NCBI RefSeq assembly: GCF_014651835.1
Contig: NZ_BMXQ01000001.1
Span: 2,826,120-2,890,119 of the forward strand
Direction of reading: 5' to 3'
Source of the DNA: Pigmentiphaga litoralis
GTDB lineage: Bacteria > Pseudomonadota > Gammaproteobacteria > Burkholderiales > Burkholderiaceae_B
DNA: 64,000 nucleotides
This document shows, piece after piece, positions 17,760 through 26,865 of the stretch. The notes under the pieces are model-generated. The model worked only from the letters and a program-made list of their open reading frames with translations. It was not told the DNA's origin and searched no databases. A program made the position numbers and the translations under genes. Every line of letters starts with the position of its first letter. Position 1 is the first letter of the stretch.

Positions 17760-19442
17760 ATGCCTTCTCATCTTGCTCCGTCTGTCGATCACCTGCTGGC
17801 CCAGGCACGCGCTGCCGCCGCGTCGGGGCAGTACCGGCAGGCCTTCGACGCCCTGTATGCCGCCATTGCCCTGGCGCCTGAATCGGCGCGTGCCCGCGCG
17901 GCGCTGGGCCAGTTCCTGGTGGCGCACTGCCCTGCCCGGCGTCATGCGGACGTCGACCGGGTGCTATGCCTGGCGCTCGGTCAGGCATGGGTGCGGCCCA
18001 GCGAACTGGCGCCGGCGGTGCTGGCCTACCTGGCCGCGGAGCCCGCGGTAGCGCAGGCGCTGATCCCGTCGACCCATGCCACTTCACGCGAGCCGCCCTC
18101 GGCGCGCCAGGTGCTGACGGCGGCCGGCCATCTGGACAGCCAGCCCGTGTTCTGCGCGGTGGCGCGCGTGGCGATCCTGGCCGATGCCGACTGGCAGACC
18201 CTGCTGGCCCGCCTGCGCGATCTGCTGCTGACGCGGCGTCACGAGGGCAAGCGCGACACGCCGCTGCGCCTGACGCTGGCCCTGGCCTTGCAGAACGATC
18301 TGACCGAAGGGATCGAGCCGCCGTCCCGCGACATGCTGGCACGCGCCCAGTCCCTGGAAGCCGCCTTGCTCGCTCGCCTGCAGACCGGCACGCCCGTCAA
18401 CGCGGCGGATATCGCACTGGTGGCGACAGCCATGCCGCTGGCCGACAGTCCGCTGGTGGTCCTGCTGCGATCCTCACAGGCGCAGCGCGAATGGCCGGGC
18501 CTGGGGCCCTTGATCGAACGGGTGCAGGCGGCGTCACGCGAGCTTGCCGTGCGCGAGCGACTGCGGGTGGCGGCGACACGAAGCGCGCGCGACCCTGTCC
18601 GCGACCATTACGAAGCTCATCCCTACCCTCGCTGGGTGCGCGAACCCCTCGGCATGCCAGCCCACCTGCCTGCGCCCGTGGCGCGCCGTGTCGCCGCCTG
18701 GCCCCCCACGGGGGCGCAGGTGCTGGTGGCGGGGTGCGGCACGGGCCAACAGATCTTTGTGGCCCATGACCGCTATCCGCTGGCACGCATCACGGCGATC
18801 GATTTCAGCGTGAATGCCCTGGCGCATGGCGTGCACAAATGCGCCGAAGCCGGACTGGACGACGTGGACTTCCACGCGATGGACCTGCATCAGGTGGCGC
18901 AATTGGGACAGACCTTCCGCGCCATCGAATGCGTAGGCCTCCTGCCGCACCTTCCCGATCCGGAAGCCGGCGTGGCGGCGCTGGCCAGTGTCATGGCGTC
19001 CGATGCGGTGATGCATGTGGCGGTGTACAGCGCTCGCGCACGCGCGCCGTTCGAAGCCCTGCGACGCCGCATCCAGGCCGAGGGCCGGACCGATGATGCC
19101 GATGGCCGACTGGCCTTTCGCCGGACGCTGATCCAGGAAGGCGGCGCGTCACTGTGCGACGTGGTCGCGCGGTCGCCGGACTTTCATGCCGCAAGCGGGC
19201 TGCGCGACCTGCTGTTCCACGTGCGTGAATGCGCGCTGCCGATGACCGAATGGGTGGCCCTGGCGCAGCGCCAGGGCCTGAAACTGCTGGCGGTCGATGC
19301 GCCTGCCGCGACCGCCGCCATGGCGCGCTGCGTGGTGGATCAGGATCCGGCCACGCTCACACCGGATCAATGGGACGAAGTGGAACAGGCCTATCCGGCG
19401 GCGTTTGCGGGGCTGTATAGGTTGTGGCTGGCGAAGGCGTGA
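17760..19442 (+). CDS. SAM-dependent methyltransferase with N-terminal helical repeats
   Basis: The 560-aa product has a helical, TPR-like N-terminal half (AFDALYAAIALAPESARARA near residue 30). A class I methyltransferase domain starts near residue 300, with YEAHPYPRWV before it and the SAM-binding motif VLVAGCGTGQQIF. Proteins of this layout methylate proteins or small molecules; the substrate is unknown. The start at 17760 removes a 44-residue extension without family character. Its last 86 bases overlap the convergent mechanosensitive channel gene. Confidence 0.88.
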   Translation: MPSHLAPSVDHLLAQARAAAASGQYRQAFDALYAAIALAPESARARAALGQFLVAHCPARRHADVDRVLCLALGQAWVRPSELAPAVLAYLAAEPAVAQALIPSTHATSREPPSARQVLTAAGHLDSQPVFCAVARVAILADADWQTLLARLRDLLLTRRHEGKRDTPLRLTLALALQNDLTEGIEPPSRDMLARAQSLEAALLARLQTGTPVNAADIALVATAMPLADSPLVVLLRSSQAQREWPGLGPLIERVQAASRELAVRERLRVAATRSARDPVRDHYEAHPYPRWVREPLGMPAHLPAPVARRVAAWPPTGAQVLVAGCGTGQQIFVAHDRYPLARITAIDFSVNALAHGVHKCAEAGLDDVDFHAMDLHQVAQLGQTFRAIECVGLLPHLPDPEAGVAALASVMASDAVMHVAVYSARARAPFEALRRRIQAEGRTDDADGRLAFRRTLIQEGGASLCDVVARSPDFHAASGLRDLLFHVRECALPMTEWVALAQRQGLKLLAVDAPAATAAMARCVVDQDPATLTPDQWDEVEQAYPAAFAGLYRLWLAKA

Positions 19443-20403
19443 CGCCTGCGGCGTCGGGCAGAGCCGCGCCGGAGGCAGGCGCAGGAGCGGGCGCGGTACC
19501 GGCGGCCGGCGCGGCCGCGTTGGCCGCCGCACTGGCGGCAGGGGTGGCTGCCCGCGCCTTCTTGTCTTCACGGATCATCGAGTAGTACCCGTTCAGGATC
19601 TGCTGCCCCACCGCCATGCGCCGATTGCTCGGACACGGAAAGCGCACGACCACGTCGACCCGCTTGGCATCCACCGGTTCGATCAACGCCACGGGCCGGC
19701 TTTCGGGCAAGGCCACCAGATAGGCGCCTTCTATCCGCCGGAAGTGCGCATCGGCCTGCTGCACCCAGGGTTCGCACACCACCACGGCCGACTGCAGCAA
19801 GCGGTTCTCGGCAGCCACCACATCGTCAGCCGGATCGAGCGGCACACGCACCGCTTCGAGCACGAAGCTGCCCATGGTCGACGACTTGCGCACCGGGTTC
19901 AGCAGCAACAGCATGTTCGGGAACTGGTAGGTGCGGCCCGTCACATAACCTGACTGCGCCTCTTCGAGCAATGTCGTACTGAACAGGTCGATGATCAGCA
20001 CCTCACCCTTCATGCCGTTGATCTCGATGATGTCGCCGACCGCATACGGCCGCTGCGTGGCGCGCATCAGGGAGCCGAGCGCGCTCATCACGAACTCCTT
20101 GCTCGCGATGGCCACCGCGGCGGCCAGCGCGGCAACCGACAGCGCGAAGTGCCGCAACTGGCCGCCCCACAAAAACAGCAGCAGGATCAATACCACCACC
20201 GCCACGCCATTGCGCACGGCGGTATAGGCCGTGCGGCGCTCGCCGGTGGACCCGGAGTCCTTGCCCCGGTAGTACTTCGCGGCGGACCGCGTCACCATCA
20301 TGGCGGCGACCAGCACCACCACGGTAGCGAACAACTGGCTGAGCGTGCTCGATGCGGACACGCTGTCCCGGACATCGGTAAAAAACGAAAGAATGGCTTG
20401 CAT
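19357..20403 (-). CDS. MscS-family mechanosensitive channel-like membrane protein
   Basis: The 348-aa product has about three membrane helices (LFATVVVLVAAMMV, AVVVLILLLFLWGG, FALSVAALAAAVAIASKEF) followed by the MscS beta domain (RPYAVGDIIEINGMKGEVLI, NPVRKSS). It is likely an inner-membrane channel that releases solutes under osmotic stress. The C-terminal 70 residues are Ala/Pro-rich and low in complexity, and their last part is encoded antisense to the end of the methyltransferase gene. No ribosome site is obvious before the ATG at 20403. Confidence 0.88.
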   Translation of the reverse strand: MQAILSFFTDVRDSVSASSTLSQLFATVVVLVAAMMVTRSAAKYYRGKDSGSTGERRTAYTAVRNGVAVVVLILLLFLWGGQLRHFALSVAALAAAVAIASKEFVMSALGSLMRATQRPYAVGDIIEINGMKGEVLIIDLFSTTLLEEAQSGYVTGRTYQFPNMLLLLNPVRKSSTMGSFVLEAVRVPLDPADDVVAAENRLLQSAVVVCEPWVQQADAHFRRIEGAYLVALPESRPVALIEPVDAKRVDVVVRFPCPSNRRMAVGQQILNGYYSMIREDKKARAATPAASAAANAAAPAAGTAPAPAPASGAALPDAAGVTPSPATTYTAPQTPPDRPVPLRPIDPV

Positions 20404-20715
20404 GGAAGAGGAAGAAAACGCCGACGTATCTGCACGTAACAGGTGTATGGGTCGATGACGAGTCCGGAACAGACGCCTCGTGCATCGGGACGCACAGTGT
20501 AGTCTTCAAGGCTCATGCATTCCTCGGCGCGCCTGCGCGCCGTTCGTACAGGCGCCGCCATGCCTTATGGCGCGTGTCCACCGCCGTCGCGCGCCTGCGC
20601 GCTGCATCATCGTCACCTTGAATGCCTTCCCTGTCTGCCGGGCATCCCGCTGCCCGGCCCGACGCCATTGTCGCAGCGCGCACTGTCGCCTGCCGTCCCC
20701 CAGGAGAACCCACCG
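20404..20715. other. Intergenic region with 14-bp direct repeat
   Basis: These 312 bases separate the divergent channel and DUF481 genes. No gene was accepted. The 14-mer gcgcgcctgcgcgc occurs at 20527-20540 and again at 20589-20602; it is nearly self-complementary, so each copy can form a small hairpin. Promoters for both flanking genes must lie here but were not assigned. Confidence 0.5.
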
Positions 20716-21462
20716 ATGCCAGTCAAAAAACGTCTCGTCCCTCTGATCGCCTTGTTTGCTGCCGGCTCCGCGCTTGCGCAAGCCCCCGTCAAACAGGACA
20801 ACCAATGGCGCGGCGCCATGAACGCCGGCGCCAGTGTTGCCTCGGGCAACACGGACGCGACGTCCTTCAATGTCTCGGCCAACGCCGCCAAGGCAAGCCA
20901 GGACGACAAGCTCAATTTCTACCTGACCACCCTGTACGGCACCAAGAAGAAAGACGGCAGCAGCCAGGAAACCGCGAACCTGTTTCGCGCCGGCGCCAAG
21001 TACGACCGCAACCTGAACGAAAACGTGTTTGCGTTCGGCTCGCTCGACACCGAACATGACAAGCTGCAGGAACTGGATCTGCGTGCCGTGACCGCAGGCG
21101 GTGTGGGTTATCACCTGATCAAGAACGACAACACGATATTCGACGTGTTCTCGGGTCTGACCTACAACCATGAGCGCTTCACGAACGAGACGCGCAACAG
21201 CATGGAATTTCTGATCGGCGAGGAATCGCAGCATCGGATCACTGACACGACGTCGCTCAACCAGCGTTTTGCGCTGTATCCGAACCTGACCGACAGCGGC
21301 CTGCGCGCGCAGTTCGACGCAGGCCTGGCGACCTCGATCACCAGAAAGATCGAGCTCAAGCTCACCTTGTCCAACCGTTTCCAGAGCAATCCGCGCCCTG
21401 GCATCAAGAAGACCGACACCCTGTTCCTGACCAGCATCGGCTACCGCTTCGGCGCCGACTGA
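20716..21462 (+). CDS. DUF481-family outer-membrane protein
   Basis: The 248-aa product begins with a signal peptide (LVPLIALFAAGSALAQ). It has the DUF481 pattern WRGAMNAGASVASGNTDATS followed by alternating beta strands typical of a small outer-membrane barrel, ending in TSIGYRFGAD. The family is secreted and salt- or pH-stress associated in some species, but its activity is unknown. The start at 20716 has AGGAG nine bases before it; the longer frame upstream is arginine- and proline-rich noise. Confidence 0.9.
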   Translation: MPVKKRLVPLIALFAAGSALAQAPVKQDNQWRGAMNAGASVASGNTDATSFNVSANAAKASQDDKLNFYLTTLYGTKKKDGSSQETANLFRAGAKYDRNLNENVFAFGSLDTEHDKLQELDLRAVTAGGVGYHLIKNDNTIFDVFSGLTYNHERFTNETRNSMEFLIGEESQHRITDTTSLNQRFALYPNLTDSGLRAQFDAGLATSITRKIELKLTLSNRFQSNPRPGIKKTDTLFLTSIGYRFGAD

Positions 21463-21531
21463 GCCACTGCAGGGGCCGGCGGCGCAACTCGGGCTCTGCG
21501 CTGCCCGCCAGGTCCGCAATCACGGCTATCA

Positions 21532-21567
21532 ATACGACGTATCGCTGGTATATTTCGCCTTTATACC
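21532..21567. promoter_or_regulatory. Inverted repeats before a LysR gene
   Basis: A perfect 11-bp palindrome, ATACG-A-CGTAT, is at 21532-21542. A 21-bp inverted repeat, GGTATA-N9-TATACC, is at 21547-21567 and contains a T-N11-A spacing. Both lie within 60 bases of the LysR start and are plausible autoregulatory sites. Confidence 0.45.
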
Positions 21568-21592
21568 GATCCGTTGCCTGCAACGCGCCGCC

Positions 21593-22549
21593 ATGACCCG
21601 CAAGCTCGACCTGAATCTGCTGTTGGCGCTCGATGCGCTGATGACCGAACGCAATGTGACCCGGGCGGCCGCGCGCCTGCAGACCAGCCAGCCAGCGCTG
21701 TCGGCGCAGCTGGTGCGGCTGCGCGCCATGTTCGACGACCCCTTGCTGGTGGCCGGATCGCGCGGCATGACGCCGACTCCGCGCGCACTGGAAATCGCCC
21801 CGCGGCTGTCGGAGCTGATCGGTGAATTCCGGGCGATCGTCCAGCCCGATCACTTCGACCCGCTCACATCCGAAGCCACGATCCACATCGGCAGCCCCGA
21901 CGCCATGCATAACGGCCTGGCCACATCCTTTGCGACGTGGGCCGAACGCGCACCCAACATCCGCCTGGCCTTCATTCCGCTGACACGACTGAACAAGCCC
22001 GACATCGACCAGCGCATGGCCACCGGCCAGCTCGACCTGCTGCTGACGGTGCTGTCGATGATGCCCGAGCGGCTGCACACCCGGCATGTATCGACCGAGT
22101 CCTTCGTGTGCGCGCTGCGCGGCGATCACCCCTTCAACAAACGGGTCATGTCGATGGAAGACCTGTGTTCGTTGACCCATGTGATCGTGTCGCCCATGGG
22201 CGGCAGCTTTGTCGGGGACATCGATGCGGCGATGGCGGAACACGGCATGGCGCGCAAGGTCGTGGCCTCGGTGCCGAGCTTCATGCTGGCCACCAACATC
22301 CTGTACGAAAGCGACTTTGCCGCGGTCTTCCCGCGCACGCTGGCATTGAGCCTGGGCAGCACGCTCAAGCTGTTCGAATTGCCCGTGCCGATCCCGACGG
22401 GCAAGATCGCGGTGGGCTGGCATGAACGCACGCATCGCAGCCCGCCGCACAAGTGGTTTCGCGAGCAGTTGATCGACGTGTTCCTGCAACGCAAACGGGC
22501 GGATGAACCCGCCAAGGTTGTCCCTGGCGCGCGCATCCGCCCGCGTTGA
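21593..22549 (+). CDS. LysR-family transcriptional regulator (NodD/LeuO-like)
   Basis: The 318-aa product has the winged helix N-terminus LDLNLLLALDALMTERNVTR and a C-terminal effector domain with NodD-like length and features. It is not divergent from a neighbour but converges on the FAH-family hydrolase gene. Its targets are therefore uncertain; they may be the downstream ring-cleavage operon or genes elsewhere. Inverted repeats at 21532-21567 suggest self-control. Confidence 0.9.
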   Translation: MTRKLDLNLLLALDALMTERNVTRAAARLQTSQPALSAQLVRLRAMFDDPLLVAGSRGMTPTPRALEIAPRLSELIGEFRAIVQPDHFDPLTSEATIHIGSPDAMHNGLATSFATWAERAPNIRLAFIPLTRLNKPDIDQRMATGQLDLLLTVLSMMPERLHTRHVSTESFVCALRGDHPFNKRVMSMEDLCSLTHVIVSPMGGSFVGDIDAAMAEHGMARKVVASVPSFMLATNILYESDFAAVFPRTLALSLGSTLKLFELPVPIPTGKIAVGWHERTHRSPPHKWFREQLIDVFLQRKRADEPAKVVPGARIRPR

Positions 22550-22583
22550 TTGCCGTTCAGGCCGTCAGTGCACTGAACGCATT

Positions 22584-22616
22584 GCCGGCGCGTCATGCCA
22601 TGACGACGCCGCCGGC
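22584..22616. terminator. Hairpin between convergent genes
   Basis: The arms gccggcg and cgccggc enclose an inner stem cgtca/tgacg. The structure lies between the ends of the LysR gene (plus) and the FAH-family gene (minus). There is no T-run, so this is a candidate only. Confidence 0.4.
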
Positions 22617-22624
22617 CTGCCGCT

Positions 22625-23464
22625 TTACTCGGCCTTGATGGTGTTGACCAGCGTGCCGACCTTGCCCACTTCGATCTCGACCACGTCGCCTTCCTTCATC
22701 CAGACCGGCGGGTTGCGCTTGGCGCCGACGCCGCCCGGCGTGCCGGTCACGATCACGTCGCCAGCCTTCAAAGTCGTGAAGGTGGAGATGTAATTGATCT
22801 GGCGCGGGATGTCGAAAATCATCATGTCGGTCGACGACTTCTGCATGACCTGGCCGTTCAGGCGCGTTTCAAGCGACAGCGTCTCGCCGTCGGCGATCTC
22901 GTCGCGCGTGACCATCCACGGACCGAAGCCGCCGGTCTCGTTGAAGTTCTTGCCGGCCGTGAACTGGATGGTGTGACGCTGCCAGTCGCGGATCGAGCCG
23001 TCGTTGTACGGCGCATAGCCGGCAATGTGATCCCAGGCGTCCGCCTCGGCAATGCGGCGGCCGTCCTTGCCGATGATGATCGCGATCTCGCCTTCGTAAT
23101 CCAGTTCATGCGATTCCGGCGGCAGCAGAATGGGCTGCTTGTGACCCGTCTGCGACTCCGCAACCCGCAGGAACATGGTGGGGTTTTCGGTCTTGTCGCG
23201 CTTGGTTTCCTTGACGTGGTCGTCGTAGTTCAGGCCCACGCACACGATCTTGCCGGGATCGGGGATCACGGGCAGATATTCAATCGCATCGAGCGAGGCA
23301 ACCGGCTTGGACTGCTGCGCGCCCTGGCCCAGGCGTTGCAGCGCATCGGCTTCGATCGCCGACTTCAGCGTCGGGAATTCGGCCGAGGTCAGGTCGACCA
23401 CACCATCGCCGACTACCGTGCCCCAACTGGCTTTGCCGTTGTGGACGAAGCTGAGGAATTTCAT
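22625..23464 (-). CDS. Fumarylacetoacetate hydrolase-family protein
   Basis: The 279-aa product belongs to the FAH superfamily, which cleaves C-C bonds or hydrates or decarboxylates keto acids from aromatic ring fission. Metal ligands are visible as Glu124 and Glu126 in LDYEGEIAIIIG and Asp155 in YNDGSIRDWQ. VCVGLNYDDHVKET and VTGTPGGVG are also conserved. It is the last gene of a four-gene operon; its ATG overlaps the hydroxylase stop as ATGA. It probably acts after the extradiol dioxygenase, but the exact substrate is unknown. Confidence 0.93.
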   Translation of the reverse strand: MKFLSFVHNGKASWGTVVGDGVVDLTSAEFPTLKSAIEADALQRLGQGAQQSKPVASLDAIEYLPVIPDPGKIVCVGLNYDDHVKETKRDKTENPTMFLRVAESQTGHKQPILLPPESHELDYEGEIAIIIGKDGRRIAEADAWDHIAGYAPYNDGSIRDWQRHTIQFTAGKNFNETGGFGPWMVTRDEIADGETLSLETRLNGQVMQKSSTDMMIFDIPRQINYISTFTTLKAGDVIVTGTPGGVGAKRNPPVWMKEGDVVEIEVGKVGTLVNTIKAE

Positions 23465-25224
23465 GCATGTTCTCCGGTTATGACAGCCCTGGCAGTTCCA
23501 GGACCTGTTGCTATAAAAGGTTCGTGTGCTTCGATGCGCCGCCCTGCAGTCTGCGGCGAATCGTTGCCAAATTCAACCACTGCATCGGAACGACCCGCAA
23601 CGCCCGGCAGCGCGTCGATCGTGATGCCATACCGCTGATACAGCGCGCCAACGGCGGTGACCGTGGACGGATGCGACGGGCCGTCGTCATCGGCAATGAA
23701 GGCCATGACGTAGCGGTCGGGCCGCAGCACCATGGCACGGGCCTGGGCGCGGCGCAGGATGCTGGCCAGCACGCCATCGCAATCACGCGCCACGGCGTCG
23801 CCGTCACGGATGCGCAGCGGAAAGTCTTCGTCCTGGCGCACCAGGCGCACCGTGCGGCAGGGCAGCCCGCCGATCGACGGCCAGGAGACGGGCGCGGTTT
23901 CGTCGTGCCAGTTGACGCACGCAAAGCCCGCGCCCAGCCAGTCATCGAGCAGGATGCGGCGGCCGCCCGGCAATTCGACCTGCGGCTGCGCCATCAACTG
24001 GCCCGACCGGATGGGCGCATCGATCGCGACATCGGGCACGAAGAAGCCCTCAAGAAACCGCGGCTTGGGCTTGAATTTCAGTTGCAGCACGTAGTCACGC
24101 GCGGGCGGATACAGACTGATGGCTTTGAGCGCGAACTGCGCGGCCATCGCCCCCATGACCGACTTGGGCTGCATGTACTTGCCGATCAGCATCGCCATCT
24201 TGATCAGCGCCCATGCATGCGGCTTGCGCTCCGACGCGTAGGTGTCGAGCAGGCTGGCATCGGCGCCGCCCCGCACGACTGCGGCCAGCTTCCATGCCAG
24301 ATTGGTCGCGTCGCGCACGCCGCTGTTCATGCCCTGGCCGGCAAAGGGCGGCGTCAGGTGGGCGGCGTCGCCGGCCAGCAGCACCCTGCCCTCGCGCCAC
24401 CGCTCGGCGATCCGCGAATGGAAGGTGTAGACCACCTTGCGCGCAATGGTCAGGTTGGCGTCGCGCGGTTCGCGGTGGGCGATCCAGCTGCGCAGCCGCG
24501 CGTCATCCAGCACGTCCTCGGCGGTCTCGTCACCCTTGAGCATGAACTCGTAACGCACCGTGCCGTCGGGCCCGGGGAGCCGGATCGCAGGCCGCGCCGG
24601 ATCGCAATAGGTGCGCGTGTGCCGGAAGGGATCGGGCCGGTCCAGCAGGTCGACGATCAGCCATTTCTCGGCAAAGGTATTGCCGGTCAATGCGATGCCC
24701 AGGCGTTCTCGTGTGGCGCTGCGGCCGCCATCGCAACCGATCAGCCAGTCACAGGTGATGACGGTGGGCGTGCCTTCCGCATCGACCTCCAGGCGCACGC
24801 CATCGGCCGTCTGCGAGAACGACGTGACCTCGTGCCGAAAGCGCACGTCGATGTGCCCGAACCGTTGCAACCCGTCTCGCAGTTGCGCACACAGCACGGC
24901 CTGCCGAAACGCATTGCGCTTGGTGTAGCCGTACTCGCGCGAGGTCGGCTCGACCTTGGCAAAGGGCTTGCCCGACCATGAGAAATAGTGGACGCCGTAC
25001 CCCTGCACGATCTGCGTCAGCGCCTCGTCGACGAGCCCGGCCGTCTGCAGCGTGCGCAGGCTTTCGTCATCGATGGACACGGCGCGCGGCTCGTCCACGG
25101 TAGACGGATTGCGATCGAGCACCATGGCCGGCACGCCGTAGGTGCCGAGCAGATTGGCCAGCACCAGGCCGGTCGGGCCGGCGCCCAGGATCACGATCGG
25201 AATATGGCGGGGGGTGGGAGTCAT
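23461..25224 (-). CDS. MhpA-like FAD-dependent aromatic hydroxylase
   Basis: The 587-aa product resembles 3-(3-hydroxyphenyl)propionate hydroxylase. The FAD fold is PIVILGAGPTGLVLANLLG, the DG motif is LIGCDGGRSATRERLG, and the GD motif is intact (LLAGDAAHLTPPFAGQGMNS). RDATNLAWKLA follows. A C-terminal thioredoxin-like domain is present. It would make a catechol-type substrate for the dioxygenase of the same operon. Start and stop codons overlap those of the IclR and FAH-family genes as ATGA on both sides. Confidence 0.92.
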   Translation of the reverse strand: MTPTPRHIPIVILGAGPTGLVLANLLGTYGVPAMVLDRNPSTVDEPRAVSIDDESLRTLQTAGLVDEALTQIVQGYGVHYFSWSGKPFAKVEPTSREYGYTKRNAFRQAVLCAQLRDGLQRFGHIDVRFRHEVTSFSQTADGVRLEVDAEGTPTVITCDWLIGCDGGRSATRERLGIALTGNTFAEKWLIVDLLDRPDPFRHTRTYCDPARPAIRLPGPDGTVRYEFMLKGDETAEDVLDDARLRSWIAHREPRDANLTIARKVVYTFHSRIAERWREGRVLLAGDAAHLTPPFAGQGMNSGVRDATNLAWKLAAVVRGGADASLLDTYASERKPHAWALIKMAMLIGKYMQPKSVMGAMAAQFALKAISLYPPARDYVLQLKFKPKPRFLEGFFVPDVAIDAPIRSGQLMAQPQVELPGGRRILLDDWLGAGFACVNWHDETAPVSWPSIGGLPCRTVRLVRQDEDFPLRIRDGDAVARDCDGVLASILRRAQARAMVLRPDRYVMAFIADDDGPSHPSTVTAVGALYQRYGITIDALPGVAGRSDAVVEFGNDSPQTAGRRIEAHEPFIATGPGTARAVITGEHA

Positions 25225-26000
25225 CGTTGTCTGCCTTTCTTGTTGCGCGCCTTCAGGCGCTCTTCCTCGATGCGCGATTCGATGGTCGCGGCCGCGGTCA
25301 CCACACGCGTCAGCACCGATTTGCGCCGCGCGTCGGTCAGGTCCTGCGCCGGGGTCACCACACTCAGACTGCCCAGTACCCGCACGCCATCCATCAACGG
25401 CGCAGCAAAGCCTGCCAGGCCGCGATCCAGTTCGCTTTCGGTGATGTAGTAGCCATCATTGCGGATGGCCTGCATGGCGTCGCGCAGACCCTGGTAGGTC
25501 GGCGGCAATCCGGCCGCCAGCATCTCGTCGGCATCCCGTTCCCACAGGGCAGCCAGCGCGCTGTCCTGCAGGTGCGCCAGAATGATCTTGGACGTGGCGC
25601 CGCGATACAGCGGCATGGCGCGCCCGCGTTCATAACTGACGGGGGTCTGCCCCGCCTGCGTCGCTTCCTGGTGGATGCACAGCACCTTGGCGCCATGCAC
25701 CCGGCACAACAGCACCGTCCCGCCGGTCTCGTCGGCCAGCTTGCGCAGCAGGGTGCCTGATGCATTGAGCAGCGGGTCGGCCAGCCGGATCTGCCGGTCC
25801 AGTTCCACGATCAGGGACCCCAGCGCATACCCGCGATCGGCCACCCGTTCCAGCAGTCCCGCATGTTCCAGGTCAGCCAGGTCGCGATAGATGCTGGCGC
25901 GCGAGACGCCCAGCTCGTCCATCAGTTCGGCGGGCTTGAGCACGGGACGCGACAGGTCGAACGACGCCAGGATGCGGAGCAGGCGGCTACGTCCAGCCAT
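25221..26000 (-). CDS. IclR-family transcriptional regulator
   Basis: The 259-aa product has an N-terminal winged helix (residues 1-60: ELMDELGVSRASIYRDLADL) and a C-terminal IclR effector domain (GGTVLLCRVHGAKVLCIHQE, YERGRAMPLYRGATSKIILA). The ATG at 26000 lies two bases after the dioxygenase stop; an in-frame start 10 codons earlier lies inside that gene. It is unusual in being embedded between the structural genes of the operon it probably controls. Confidence 0.9.
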   Translation of the reverse strand: MAGRSRLLRILASFDLSRPVLKPAELMDELGVSRASIYRDLADLEHAGLLERVADRGYALGSLIVELDRQIRLADPLLNASGTLLRKLADETGGTVLLCRVHGAKVLCIHQEATQAGQTPVSYERGRAMPLYRGATSKIILAHLQDSALAALWERDADEMLAAGLPPTYQGLRDAMQAIRNDGYYITESELDRGLAGFAAPLMDGVRVLGSLSVVTPAQDLTDARRKSVLTRVVTAAATIESRIEEERLKARNKKGRQR

Positions 26001-26002
26001 GG

Positions 26003-26833
26003 TCAATCGCGCATGATCGCTTTGCCCCACAGGTTCAGGGTGCGCTCTTCATGCACCCAGACGCCTGCCGGCCGCTCCGATTCACATACTTCGATCTCTG
26101 CCGAAATCTCGGCCAGGTTGCCGTCGGGGTCGCGCACCATGAAGAACACGTCATTGCCCGGACCGTGCCGGCCGATGCCCCACACGATAGGCACTCGCAG
26201 CTCGGCCATCCGGTCGCCCCACACACGCATGTCGGCCCAGGTGTCGGTCTCGAAGGACTGATGGTCGAAGCCGGCGGCCGGCGCGCCGAACAGCGCCAGC
26301 GAATGGTGCAAATGTTCCGTGCGCAGAAAGCAGGCGCGCACCGCGCCGGTCGGATCGTGCACCTCGTCGGACAGGACAAAACCCAGGCTCTGGTAGAAGG
26401 CCAGCATGGCCTGCGGCTGCGTCGTGCGCAGTGCGAAATGCTGCAGGATGGCCTGGGGCATGTCATCGGCGCGCACTTCGACATCGGACGCGATATCGGG
26501 CGGCGAAAACACGATCACATTGCCATCGGGGTCCTTGATCGCCACCGCGTCGGGGGCGGGGCGCGCCAGCGCCGGCACGTCTATCTGGGCGGCGCCCGGC
26601 ACACGATCACGGAAGGCGAGCCAGGCCGGCGTGTCGTTGAAGGTGTAGTGCGCATAGGCCAGCTTGTTGGCCGGGCCGCGGGTCAGCGCCACGACGCGTC
26701 CCGGTCCGGTGCAGACAATGGCGTCGCCGGCCGAGGCCTGCGTCATGCCATAGGTGCTGCAGTAGAACGCGGCCATGGCCGCCGGATCGGGTGTCGTCAC
26801 ATTCAGGTGATTGAGAGAAGCGCGCAGTTCCAT
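26003..26833 (-). CDS. Type I extradiol ring-cleavage dioxygenase (VOC superfamily)
   Basis: The 276-aa product has two VOC domains, the size of catechol 2,3-dioxygenases. Likely iron ligands in the C-terminal domain are His132 (LQHFALRT), His191 (GFDHQSFET) and Glu242 (GNLAEISAE). It would open a catechol-like ring between a hydroxylated and a non-hydroxylated carbon. The start at 26833 gives MELRASLNHLNVTTPDP; a longer frame to 26866 adds 11 residues. It is the first recognisable gene of the operon with IclR, MhpA-like hydroxylase and FAH-family hydrolase. Confidence 0.9.
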   Translation of the reverse strand: MELRASLNHLNVTTPDPAAMAAFYCSTYGMTQASAGDAIVCTGPGRVVALTRGPANKLAYAHYTFNDTPAWLAFRDRVPGAAQIDVPALARPAPDAVAIKDPDGNVIVFSPPDIASDVEVRADDMPQAILQHFALRTTQPQAMLAFYQSLGFVLSDEVHDPTGAVRACFLRTEHLHHSLALFGAPAAGFDHQSFETDTWADMRVWGDRMAELRVPIVWGIGRHGPGNDVFFMVRDPDGNLAEISAEIEVCESERPAGVWVHEERTLNLWGKAIMRD

Positions 26834-26865
26834 GGTCGTTTCCGTCGATTGCTGCAATGCCCGCA

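Noticed and set aside
15464-17761. A single 765-codon fusion of dsbC with upstream sequence
   Set aside because: The upstream part is out of frame with the UbiH-type gene on the same strand, and dsbC has its own signal peptide and ribosome site at 16261.
20298-20561. Minus-strand frame upstream of the channel gene
   Set aside because: It mostly overlaps the channel gene in another frame and shows no domain or ribosome site.
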